DNA from: Gemmatimonadota bacterium
Lineage (GTDB): Bacteria > Gemmatimonadota > Gemmatimonadetes > Longimicrobiales > Gaopeijiaceae
NCBI GenBank assembly: GCA_021295835.1
Contig: JAGWBP010000021.1
Span: 31,363 to 59,222 of the forward strand
Direction: 5' to 3'
Length of the DNA stretch: 27,860 nt
The notes under the pieces are model-generated. The model was not told where the DNA came from and did not search any database. It worked only from the letters and a program-made list of their open reading frames with translations. Shown here piece after piece: positions 15,052-21,818 of this stretch (within the stretch, counting starts at the first letter, position 1; each line of letters starts with the position of its first letter). Made by a program: the position numbers and the translations under genes.

Positions 15052-16275
15052 CTACGCCACCTCCACCGGGTGCGCCAGCGCCGCGTTCAGCAGGTAGCCC
15101 TTCTCGTTGTATACACCCTCGAGCGGCTGGGTGTCTCCCGACGCGTCGGTGGCCCGTGTGCGCAGCACGTGTTCCCCAGCCGTGGCCGCCCACTCGAACT
15201 CGAAGCGGCTCCAGGCGTACGGATGGTCCGCCGACGCCCCGATCAGCCGCGCTTCAGCCCACGATCCGTCGTCCGCGCTCCACTCCACCCCCGCCACCGG
15301 TCCTCGCGGCGAGTAGGCGAACCCCCTCAACCTGTGCGTCCCAGTGCCAATCCGGGCTGGCCTCGGCAACGCCAGCGCGCTCTTCACGCTGCCCGTCGTG
15401 ATCGGTGCGCCGTCGGCGGGCGCGTACCGATCCGCAGGCCACTCCTCGCCCACCAGCACGTACGACGACGTGTTCGCGCGCACCCACACCTTCTCGGTCG
15501 CCACCTCGACGCGCCCCACCCACTTTACGCTGGACGACCCCACCCATCCGGGCACCACGGCGCGCACGGGAAAGCCGTGATCGGGTGGCAGCGGCTCGCC
15601 ATTCATGGTGAGCGCCAGGATCGTGGCCGGGTCGAGCGCCTTCGCGAGCGGCATGGGGCGCTCCCACGCCCCGTCGTCGAGCCCGATCACATTCACCTCG
15701 AGCGCGTCGTCGCGCACTCCCGCGACCGCCAGCACGTCGGCGAGGCTGGGGCCGCTCCACTCGGCGCACCCGATCGCGCCCGTGCCCCACTGGCTGCCCG
15801 CTGCCGTGCGCCCCGTGACCGACTGGAAGAAGCCGCGCCAGTTCCCCGCGAATTCGATGTAGGCGATCAGCGTCTGGCTGGGCAGCGTGCGCAGGTCGTC
15901 GAGAGTCAACCGAACCTCCGACTCCGCGCCGGGCCCGCCCACCGAGAGCACATACGAACCCGGGTCGATCAACGGCGTGGGCGCGTGGTTGCGCACGAAG
16001 AAGAGGTCGTTCGGGGTGAGGAAGCCGTCGAGGTCCTCGAGGCGCGTCTCCAGGTTGGTGCCGTGCCGGACGAACCGCGCGGGATCCTTCACCCAGATCC
16101 CGGCCGCAGCGTCGCCCCCGCCTCCGGCACCCGCCCCGGGTGCCAAGTCCGAGTCGGTACCGAACCCCGAACCGCCGTCGCTCGCGCCCTCGGGCGCACA
16201 GGCGGCCGCGCCCACTCCCGCCGCTATCAGCGCCAGGGCCTCTCTCCGGCTGACCAACGCCGCGCTCCTCTTCAC
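15052..16275 (-). CDS. SUOX-family molybdopterin oxidoreductase, Tat-exported lipoprotein, lacking the Mo-ligand Cys
   Basis: Sulfite-oxidase-fold protein (Mo domain then C-terminal dimerisation domain), 407 aa from GTG 16275, chosen because GAGAGG lies 5 bp before it; GTG 16281 is the alternative. The N-terminus has twin arginines (SRREALALI) and a lipobox (AAAC), so it is exported folded and lipidated. Family segments: NDLFFVRNHAPTP, GTGAIGCAEWSGPSLADVL, HGFPVRAVVPGWVGSSSVKWVG, and the C-terminal Mo-co dimer domain with SPRGPVAGVEWSADDG. The motif that should carry the molybdenum-ligating Cys ([QE]C[AS]GN) reads EFAGN here: the codon at 15850-15852 is TTC (Phe). Either Mo coordination differs or the protein is not a sulfite oxidase. 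Its partner cytochrome c gene follows. Confidence 0.88.
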   Translation of the reverse strand: MKRSAALVSRREALALIAAGVGAAACAPEGASDGGSGFGTDSDLAPGAGAGGGGDAAAGIWVKDPARFVRHGTNLETRLEDLDGFLTPNDLFFVRNHAPTPLIDPGSYVLSVGGPGAESEVRLTLDDLRTLPSQTLIAYIEFAGNWRGFFQSVTGRTAAGSQWGTGAIGCAEWSGPSLADVLAVAGVRDDALEVNVIGLDDGAWERPMPLAKALDPATILALTMNGEPLPPDHGFPVRAVVPGWVGSSSVKWVGRVEVATEKVWVRANTSSYVLVGEEWPADRYAPADGAPITTGSVKSALALPRPARIGTGTHRLRGFAYSPRGPVAGVEWSADDGSWAEARLIGASADHPYAWSRFEFEWAATAGEHVLRTRATDASGDTQPLEGVYNEKGYLLNAALAHPVEVA

Positions 16276-16374
16276 GAGCACCTCTCTTCGTTCAGGCAGG
16301 CACGCCTCGTGCCGCTGACGTTAGAAGTGTCCGTCCGGCGGAGCAACACAGAGCGAAGCGAAGGACGCTGGCAT

Positions 16375-16413
16375 TGTAAACCATGGATTACACATTGTAA
16401 AGCATAGATTACA
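16375..16413 (+). repeat. Two-dyad TGTAA/TTACA element, copy upstream of the SUOX gene
   Basis: Dyads 16375-16392 and 16396-16413, separated by CAT, with four perfect half-sites. It is the best-connected copy: the left flank (from about 16340) matches the partial copy near 1117, and the right flank (to about 16455) matches the 5908 copy. A GGAGCA at 16340 and a GGAGCA at 5860 at the opposite side of the inverted copy hint at short terminal repeats. Confidence 0.85.
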
Positions 16414-16490
16414 GTATGAACGGGCGAGCAAGCGGTCCAGCGGAGATGTAGCAAGCGGTCTCTTCGGCGGCTGGCGCCGGAGCCCCCCGC

Positions 16491-17111
16491 TCAGGGATCG
16501 CTGCAGTCCCGCTGGTACCCGCAGTTCAGGCACGTGACCTTGCAGTGCCGCTCCAGCGTTGCGCCCCCGCAGAGCTCGCAGAGGCCGCGTCGGCCCAGCT
16601 CCGCGCTGAACTTCTGGCCGAGCTCGACGTAGTGCTCGGCGCTGCGGTCGATCCATCCGGCGGCCGCCTCGCTGAGAGCCCTCACCCGGCCCGGGACACC
16701 CGCCACCATGCTCCCGGGCGGGATGGTGGCGCCCTCCTTGACCACGGCACCGGCCGCGAGCACGCACCGCCCCCCCACCTCGGCCCGCTGCAGGATCACC
16801 GCGCCCATCCCGACCACCGTACGCGTTCCGATGCGGCAGCTCTCCATGAGTGCGCCGTGGCCGACCGTCACCCCCTCCTCCAGCACGGTGGGCCCCTGTT
16901 CGCTCGTGTGCACCACCGAATTCTCCTGCACGTTCGAGCGCGCCCCGATCCGGATGCCGTTCTCGGAGTGATCGCCCCGGAGCACCGCCCCGAACCAGAC
17001 GCTCGCGCTCGCCCCGACGACGACGTCGCCAATCACGACAGCGGTCGGTGCCACGAAGGCCGACTTGGCGATCCGGGGCGAGCGCCCCCCAAAGGGGATG
17101 ATCCAGGCCAC
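16491..17111 (-). CDS. Gamma-carbonic-anhydrase-like protein with C-terminal zinc ribbon
   Basis: Left-handed beta-helix trimer of the gamma-CA/YrdA family, 206 aa. Hexapeptide repeats run from about residue 18 to 140 (VIGDVVVG, SVWFGAVLRGD, IRIGARSNVQENSVVH and so on). Zinc-ligand positions: His68 in SVVH and His85 in VGH are present, but the third, five residues on, is Glu90 (ALMESC instead of xxxHGC). After the helix, a short tail has C178xxC181 and C194xxC197 and ends in GYQRDCSDP, which looks like a small zinc ribbon not usual in this family. It starts at GTG, 7 bp after the CNNM-type gene, so the two form an operon. Enzymatic CO2 hydration is doubtful. Confidence 0.87.
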   Translation of the reverse strand: MAWIIPFGGRSPRIAKSAFVAPTAVVIGDVVVGASASVWFGAVLRGDHSENGIRIGARSNVQENSVVHTSEQGPTVLEEGVTVGHGALMESCRIGTRTVVGMGAVILQRAEVGGRCVLAAGAVVKEGATIPPGSMVAGVPGRVRALSEAAAGWIDRSAEHYVELGQKFSAELGRRGLCELCGGATLERHCKVTCLNCGYQRDCSDP

Positions 17112-17118
17112 CCGGGCG

Positions 17119-18369
17119 TCACCTGCCGCGGGTGGACGCGACGCGACGGATGCGCGCCCGGATCACCTGCGTCTCCGATGCCTTGACGACCTCGATCTTC
17201 ACACCTTCGGCCTCGAGGATCGTCCCCGGCTCCGGGACCCGTCCCAGCTCCTCGAGGATGAAGCCGTTCAGCGACCTGTTCTCGTCCTCGGGGAGCGACA
17301 CCCCGAAGCGCTCGTTCAGGTCGCGTAGCTCGGCCCCGCCCGAAGCGATCACCTCCTCCGGCGACAGCCGGGTCACTAGGTCCTCGTCGACATCGGTCTC
17401 GTCGACGATGTCGCCGACCAGCTCCTCGAGCACATCCTCCAGGGTGATGAGGCCGTCGGTTCCCCCGAATTCGTCGGCCACAATGCCGACATGCACCCGG
17501 CGGGCGCGGAAGTCGGCGAGGAGCTTCGCGAGCGAGAGCGAACCGGGAAGGAAGACCGGCGGGCGGGCCAACTGTGACAGAGGGGTGTCGTGCTGTCCGG
17601 CCACGTACGCTCGGTACGCATCTCGCACGTAGAGTATTCCCGTCACGTCGTCGATGCTCTCGCCGTACACCGGGACGCGCGAGTGGGGCAGGTTCTCGAG
17701 CTCGGGGATGACGTCGGCCAGGGTGCGCGAATCCTCCAGAGCGACGATGTCGACACGAGGCGTCATCGCATCCCACGCATTCAGCTCGTCCAGCCGGAAG
17801 GCCCGCTCGATCAGCCGAGTTTCGTCCGCCTCGACGACGCCGGTCTCGGTCCCGATCTCGAGCACCTCGCGGACCTGCCGTTCCTCCTCCGAGGCCTCCT
17901 CCAGCGGCGACCGGCGCGACACCGCCCGCCCCAGCGCCTGCAGGGGGCGCAACAGACGACCCAGGAAGGCTCCGACCCTGCCGAGGATCGGTGCCCCGAA
18001 CAACGCCAGCCTGACCGGGGCGCGAGCCGCGAGCTTGCGCGGCGCGAACTCGCCGAGAACGAGAATTGCCGTCACCACGACGAAGCCGCCGATCCATAGC
18101 GCCCGCCCGCCCCAGACGACGGCGACCGCACCCGCTCCCGCCGCCGTGGCCAGTAGGCTGCACACGACGCGGGCGACCCCCAGACGGCCGATGGCGGTCC
18201 CGTCCGAGCGTAGCGCCAGAAGCGGTCCGGCACCCGCAAACCCCTCGCCGTCCAATATGCGCGCCCTGGACTCGCTAATCCCGAGCACTGCGGCAAGCGT
18301 CGCGGAGAGACCGCCCGACAGTAGTAGCAGGACCACGAAGGCAGCCACAAGCGCTTCGATCAACGTCAA
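17119..18369 (-). CDS. CNNM/CorC (HlyC-type) membrane protein with CBS pair
   Basis: Member of the CNNM/CorC family, implicated in Mg2+ or Co2+ transport; old annotations say hemolysin. The 416-aa product has an N-terminal DUF21 transmembrane domain (about 1-150, with VLGEFAPRKLAARAPV, the family's conserved region), then EADETRLIERAFRLDELNAWDAMTPRVDI. A CBS pair follows (about 205-325, including SRVPVYGESIDDVTGILYVRD and GIVADEFGGTDGLITLEDVLEELVGDI). A C-terminal CorC domain ends the protein (RLNGFI-like NRSLNGFILEELGRVPEPG). It starts at TTG 18369. It is divergent from the ATP synthase operon and followed by the gamma-CA gene. Confidence 0.92.
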   Translation of the reverse strand: MTLIEALVAAFVVLLLLSGGLSATLAAVLGISESRARILDGEGFAGAGPLLALRSDGTAIGRLGVARVVCSLLATAAGAGAVAVVWGGRALWIGGFVVVTAILVLGEFAPRKLAARAPVRLALFGAPILGRVGAFLGRLLRPLQALGRAVSRRSPLEEASEEERQVREVLEIGTETGVVEADETRLIERAFRLDELNAWDAMTPRVDIVALEDSRTLADVIPELENLPHSRVPVYGESIDDVTGILYVRDAYRAYVAGQHDTPLSQLARPPVFLPGSLSLAKLLADFRARRVHVGIVADEFGGTDGLITLEDVLEELVGDIVDETDVDEDLVTRLSPEEVIASGGAELRDLNERFGVSLPEDENRSLNGFILEELGRVPEPGTILEAEGVKIEVVKASETQVIRARIRRVASTRGR

Positions 18370-18655
18370 GGCGGCGCCCCTGCGTGCGCCAGCACCCGGG
18401 ACACCCCCGCGGCTGGCGGCGAGCCGAATTGTGGAGTCACTGTCATTCGATAATGGGCGAAACCGGTCCCAAACTCAACTGTAGCCAGGTGCGCGGATGG
18501 TCGGTGCCCCGCCCGCTTCAGTCCCCGAGCCGACGGTTGCGAAAAATCCGGCCGGCGTTAGCTTTGGCAGGTCTCCGCGCCCTGCGGAGCCTTGGTCTGG
18601 GTTACTCCGGCACGGCGTCCGGCGTGGGTGCACCATGGGGACCTGAGGAGACAGC
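18370..18655. other. Divergent intergenic region upstream of the ATP synthase operon
   Basis: No gene seen. It holds the candidate atp promoter (18537-18564). Notably, this region has no copy of the two-dyad element, although two copies lie inside the operon. Confidence 0.5.
18537..18564 (+). promoter_or_regulatory. Candidate promoter of the ATP synthase operon
   Basis: TTGCGA (18537-18542), 16-bp spacer, TAGCTT (18559-18564), about 90 bp before atpZ. The same -10 hexamer and the same 16-bp spacing occur before the 23S gene, which raises confidence in both. Confidence 0.45.
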
Positions 18656-18958
18656 GTGAAACATCTCCGCACCCGCAGGCGAAGCGTGGACGCGCCCGTT
18701 CGTCCATACGGCGAGGCGGCCCTTGGGGTGACCTGGGCGCTCTCGATCGTTGCCTTCGGCTGGGCTGGACTGGCACTCGACGGGTGGCTCGGAACCACGC
18801 CTCTCCTGGGCGTCGGGGGAGCCGTCCTGGGCATCGCCGGAGGGGCTGTGAGCCTGTGGGCGAGGGCCGCGCAACCCCGTAGGCCCCAGTCGATGCGGCC
18901 CGCGCAGCAAGCGGAGAGCTCGTCCAGGGATCGCCAGGACGGGGAAGCGGCGCCTTGA
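18656..18958 (+). CDS. AtpZ/AtpI-like ATP synthase accessory membrane protein
   Basis: Small protein, 100 aa, at the head of the ATP synthase operon. Two hydrophobic helices (about 21-43 and 48-68) with a GxxxDxWxGTTPLLGVGGAVLG-like turn match the AtpZ family, which helps ring assembly or Mg2+/Ca2+ supply. The C-terminal 30 residues are charged and cytoplasmic. It starts at GTG after GAGGAG. Its stop TGA overlaps the TTG start of the next gene (TTGA), so translation is coupled. Confidence 0.8.
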   Translation: MKHLRTRRRSVDAPVRPYGEAALGVTWALSIVAFGWAGLALDGWLGTTPLLGVGGAVLGIAGGAVSLWARAAQPRRPQSMRPAQQAESSSRDRQDGEAAP

Positions 18959-19338
18959 GGTCTTCGCTCCACTTCGTCGCCGCCGCCGTAGCTCTGGTGG
19001 CGGTCGTCACACTGGGTGCCTTCCTCCTGGGCGGCGAGGGTGCCCGGCGCTCCACCCTCGCTGCTGGGGCGCTTACCCTCGCGACGCAGCTTCCCGCCTC
19101 CCTCGTGCTGCGCGGGTGGCGATCCAGGACCGACCGGTTCCTGGCCGCACTCGCGACCGGCTTCGCGACGAGGGTCTCCGTACTCCTGGGTGGGGTTGTG
19201 GCCGTGGTCGCCACCGGGTGGGCGGAGCCGCTCCCCTTCGTCGTGGCCCTAGGGGGCTTCACGATCGGCCTCGCCGTCGCCGAGTCGCTGATCGAGTACC
19301 GCCGCACTGCCTCCGTCGCGCTGCCATCCGCCAAATGA
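18955..19338 (+). CDS. Small membrane protein in AtpI position
   Basis: Four likely transmembrane helices in 127 aa: about 5-25, 33-52, 65-87 and 92-113. The position between atpZ and atpB, and the hydrophobic pattern, are those of AtpI, a chaperone for c-ring assembly, but similarity is too weak for a firm name. It starts at TTG overlapping the previous stop. Its own stop overlaps the ATG of atpB (ATGA). This tight coupling supports a role in synthase assembly. Confidence 0.75.
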   Translation: MRSSLHFVAAAVALVAVVTLGAFLLGGEGARRSTLAAGALTLATQLPASLVLRGWRSRTDRFLAALATGFATRVSVLLGGVVAVVATGWAEPLPFVVALGGFTIGLAVAESLIEYRRTASVALPSAK

Positions 19339-20231
19339 CAGGCGCATCCCTGCCCCTGCTCGGCACGACTCCACAGGAGCACGGCGGCGAGTTCGACCTC
19401 GGCGAGATGCTGGCCCACCACATCCTCAACTCGAACACGTATGAGCTGCCCCTGGTCGGAGCGGTGCGGCTCCCCCAGTGGGACCCGGTAGCGATTGCCG
19501 GCCTCCAGGTGGATCTCTCGCCCACCAAGCACGTCGTGCTGCTGCTGCTGGCCGCCGCGATCACCTGCGTGACGATCCTGGCGGCGTCGCGGACCGTCGT
19601 GGCGCAGGGCGTCGATCGGGCGCCGAAGGGGCTGGCGAACGCCATCGAGGCCATCGTCGTCTTCCTGCGCGACGATCTTTGCAAGGAGTACATCGGGCAC
19701 GGATACCAGCGCTTCGTGCCGCTGATCCTGACCATGTTCTTCTTCATCCTCGCCATGAACCTCCTGGGGCTGGTCCCCTGGGGAGGCTCGGCCACGGGCA
19801 ATCTGGCCGTCACGGCGGCGCTGGCGCTCGTCACCTTCCTGGTCACCGAGGTATCGGGCTTCTTCAAGCTCGGACCGAAGGGGTACCTGAAGACCATCTT
19901 CTTCGCTCCACCCGGAACCGAGGGTGCGGTCAAGTACCTCATGATGGCGCTGATGACCCCGGTGGAGATCCTCGGCAAGGTCGTCAAGCCCTTCGCACTC
20001 GCCATGCGGCTCTTCGCCAACATGACGGCGGGTCACCTCCTGATCTTCTCGCTGCTGGGCTTCATCTTCTTCTTCGGCGACCTGGCCCTTGGCCGGTGGT
20101 TCATCGCGGGGGGCTCGTACCTCTTCGTCTCGGGGATCCTCGTGCTGGAGCTCCTGATCGCCATGATCCAGGCCTACATCTTTGCGCTGCTCTCCGCTGT
20201 CTTCATAGGCCTAATGCAGCATGAGCACTAG
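19335..20231 (+). CDS. atpB: ATP synthase Fo subunit a
   Basis: Stator channel subunit that carries protons to and from the c-ring in the inner membrane. The 298-aa product starts at the ATG overlapping the previous stop. About 35 residues of N-terminal extension precede the core (SPTKHVVLLLLAAAI). The essential Arg lies in FALAMRLFANMTAGH, and the C-terminal helix LELLIAMIQAYIFALLSAVFIGL is intact. The region FILAMNLLGLVPWGGSATGNL is also standard. A 39-bp repeat separates it from atpE, so the a/c junction is longer than the tightly packed junctions around it. Confidence 0.96.
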   Translation: MTGASLPLLGTTPQEHGGEFDLGEMLAHHILNSNTYELPLVGAVRLPQWDPVAIAGLQVDLSPTKHVVLLLLAAAITCVTILAASRTVVAQGVDRAPKGLANAIEAIVVFLRDDLCKEYIGHGYQRFVPLILTMFFFILAMNLLGLVPWGGSATGNLAVTAALALVTFLVTEVSGFFKLGPKGYLKTIFFAPPGTEGAVKYLMMALMTPVEILGKVVKPFALAMRLFANMTAGHLLIFSLLGFIFFFGDLALGRWFIAGGSYLFVSGILVLELLIAMIQAYIFALLSAVFIGLMQHEH

Positions 20232-20256
20232 CAGCCCGGAGCCACGGAGTCCGAAA

Positions 20257-20295
20257 TGGAAACTTTGCATTACATATTGTAAACCATGTCTTACA
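20257..20295 (+). repeat. Two-dyad TGTAA/TTACA element, copy between atpB and atpE
   Basis: Dyads 20257-20274 (first half-site TGGAA, one mismatch) and 20278-20295 (perfect), separated by TAT. The junction reads TTACA-TAT-TGTAA, very like BlaI/MecI operators. It lies 70 bp before the atpE start inside the operon. Confidence 0.75.
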
Positions 20296-20364
20296 TCGGG
20301 TAGCCGCACGGCAGGTGCGAGCTCGGCGCTCTGATCCAACTCAAACGGAGGTAACGACAGGACA

Positions 20365-20646
20365 ATGTTCGATTCAACTCTCAGCGTGCTCCAGGACGCG
20401 GTGGGCGCGGCCGCGTCGGCCAAGAGCAACATGGCCCTCCTCGGCGCGGGGATCGGCGCGGGCCTGGCGGCGATTGGGGCCGGCATCGGCATCGGCCAGA
20501 TCGGGTCTGGAGCCACCCAGGGGATTGCGCGACAGCCAGAGGCCGGCGGTGAGATCCGGGGCCTCGCGATCATCCTGGCTGGCCTGGTCGAGGGCGCGGC
20601 GCTGATCGCCATCGTCGTCGCGCTGCTCTTCCTCTTCGTCCTATGA
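20365..20646 (+). CDS. atpE: ATP synthase Fo subunit c
   Basis: Forms the rotor ring. The 93-aa hairpin has helix 1 (about 21-50) with the glycine repeat GAGIGAGLAAIGAGIGIG, the polar loop ARQPEAGGEIRG, and helix 2 with the ion-carrying Glu in GLVEGAAL. Position 13 before the loop Arg is Ile rather than Gln, and Gly follows the Glu rather than Ser/Thr, so the ring should be H+-driven. The start ATG follows GGAGGT (20347-20352) at 12 bp. Its stop overlaps atpF (ATGA). Confidence 0.96.
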   Translation: MFDSTLSVLQDAVGAAASAKSNMALLGAGIGAGLAAIGAGIGIGQIGSGATQGIARQPEAGGEIRGLAIILAGLVEGAALIAIVVALLFLFVL

Positions 20647-21248
20647 CCGGCGCGTTGTTCGAGACCGGCACCCGCCTTTCCGCGGCGGTTGCCGAGGCCC
20701 TGCCGAGCGGAGCTCCGGCGGAGGAGGGGGGCTGGGGCCGCCTCTTCTCGGTGGAGTGGGGCCTCTCGGTATGGACCCTTCTCACATTCGGAACGCTCCT
20801 CGCGTTGCTGGCCAGGTACGCGTGGAAGCCGCTCATGGCGGCCCTTGACGCGCGGGAGCGGAGCATCCAGAGCGACATCGACGAGGCCGGGCGGCAGCGC
20901 GACGAGGCGGAGGCGCTCCTCGCCGAGCACCGGGAGCAACTGGCCGAGGGCCGCCGCCGCGCCCAGGCGCTCATCGCCGAGAGCCGCGAGGCGGCCGAGG
21001 AGCTGCGCCGACAGCTCGAGGAGAAGGCCCGCGAGGAGGGCCGGGCGATCATCGCCAGCGCTCGCCGGGAGATCGAACGCGAGCGGGATGCGGCGATCGC
21101 CCAGTTGCGCCGCGAGGCGGTAGATGTGGCGATGGCGGCTGCCTCCAGGCTGCTGGAGGAGCGGATCGACGGCGAACGGGACCGCCGCTTGGTGATGGAC
21201 TACATCGACGAGCTCTCTCTCTCTGGCGAAGGCGGCGCGTGGCAGTGA
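20643..21248 (+). CDS. atpF: ATP synthase Fo subunit b
   Basis: Peripheral stalk subunit. The 201-aa product has one membrane helix (about 38-58, GLSVWTLLTFGTLLALLARYAW). A long charged coiled coil follows (about 65-185, rich in EAEALLAEHREQLAEGRR-type heptads). The 36 residues before the helix are longer than in many b subunits. It starts at ATG overlapping the atpE stop, and its 3' end overlaps atpH by 10 bp. Confidence 0.95.
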   Translation: MTGALFETGTRLSAAVAEALPSGAPAEEGGWGRLFSVEWGLSVWTLLTFGTLLALLARYAWKPLMAALDARERSIQSDIDEAGRQRDEAEALLAEHREQLAEGRRRAQALIAESREAAEELRRQLEEKAREEGRAIIASARREIERERDAAIAQLRREAVDVAMAAASRLLEERIDGERDRRLVMDYIDELSLSGEGGAWQ

Positions 21249-21793
21249 GGGACGAAACCGTAGCGCGTAGCTACGCCGAGACGCTCTTCGAACTGGCAGG
21301 GCGCCACGATGGGGTCGAGGCCTTCGGGGCTGGCTGGGAGTTGGTGGTCGCGCTGATGGACGACCCTCTGACGCGCGAGTTCCTTGTGACTCCGCGCGTC
21401 GCCACGGCCGAGAAAACGGCGGCGCTGGGACGGTCGCTTGAAGGTTTTGTGCCGCCAATGCTGCTGCGCTTTCTGCAGGTTGTGGTGGAAAAGCGGCGGC
21501 AGCGGCTGATCCCCGCTATAGCCTCGGCCTATGTGGAGATGCTGGAGCACCACCTGGGGCGCCGTCGGATGGACATCACCGTGTCGAGGCCCCTATCGGC
21601 CGTCGACCGGGAGGACCTGGAGGCGCAGCTTTCGTCGGCGACGGCGGCGGAGGTCGTCCCTCGCATCGCGGTGCGGCCGGAAATCATCGGGGGCATCGTG
21701 ATCCGAGAGGGCGACACCCTGTACGACGGGTCTGTGAAGCGACGGCTCGACGCCATGAGGCGAAGGCTCATGGACGCCGAGCTTCGAACTTAG
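21239..21793 (+). CDS. atpH: ATP synthase F1 subunit delta
   Basis: Links the b stalk to the top of F1. The 184-aa product is all-helical in its first 105 residues (ARSYAETLFELA, the usual opening). The C-terminal domain begins RRRMDITVSRPL and ends with IAVRPEIIGGIVIREGDTLYDGSVKRRLDAMRRRL, the conserved delta signature. The GTG at 21239 overlaps the end of atpF, and a GTG two codons later is an alternative. Confidence 0.95.
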   Translation: MAVRDETVARSYAETLFELAGRHDGVEAFGAGWELVVALMDDPLTREFLVTPRVATAEKTAALGRSLEGFVPPMLLRFLQVVVEKRRQRLIPAIASAYVEMLEHHLGRRRMDITVSRPLSAVDREDLEAQLSSATAAEVVPRIAVRPEIIGGIVIREGDTLYDGSVKRRLDAMRRRLMDAELRT

Positions 21794-21818
21794 CGAGATA
21801 TACGGGGAGAAGAGGCAC

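Noticed and set aside
20365..20646. Na+-driven c subunit, because a Gln occurs in helix 1 (GIGQIG)
   Set aside because: The Gln is two positions away from the Na+-ligand position and the Glu is followed by Gly, not Ser/Thr.
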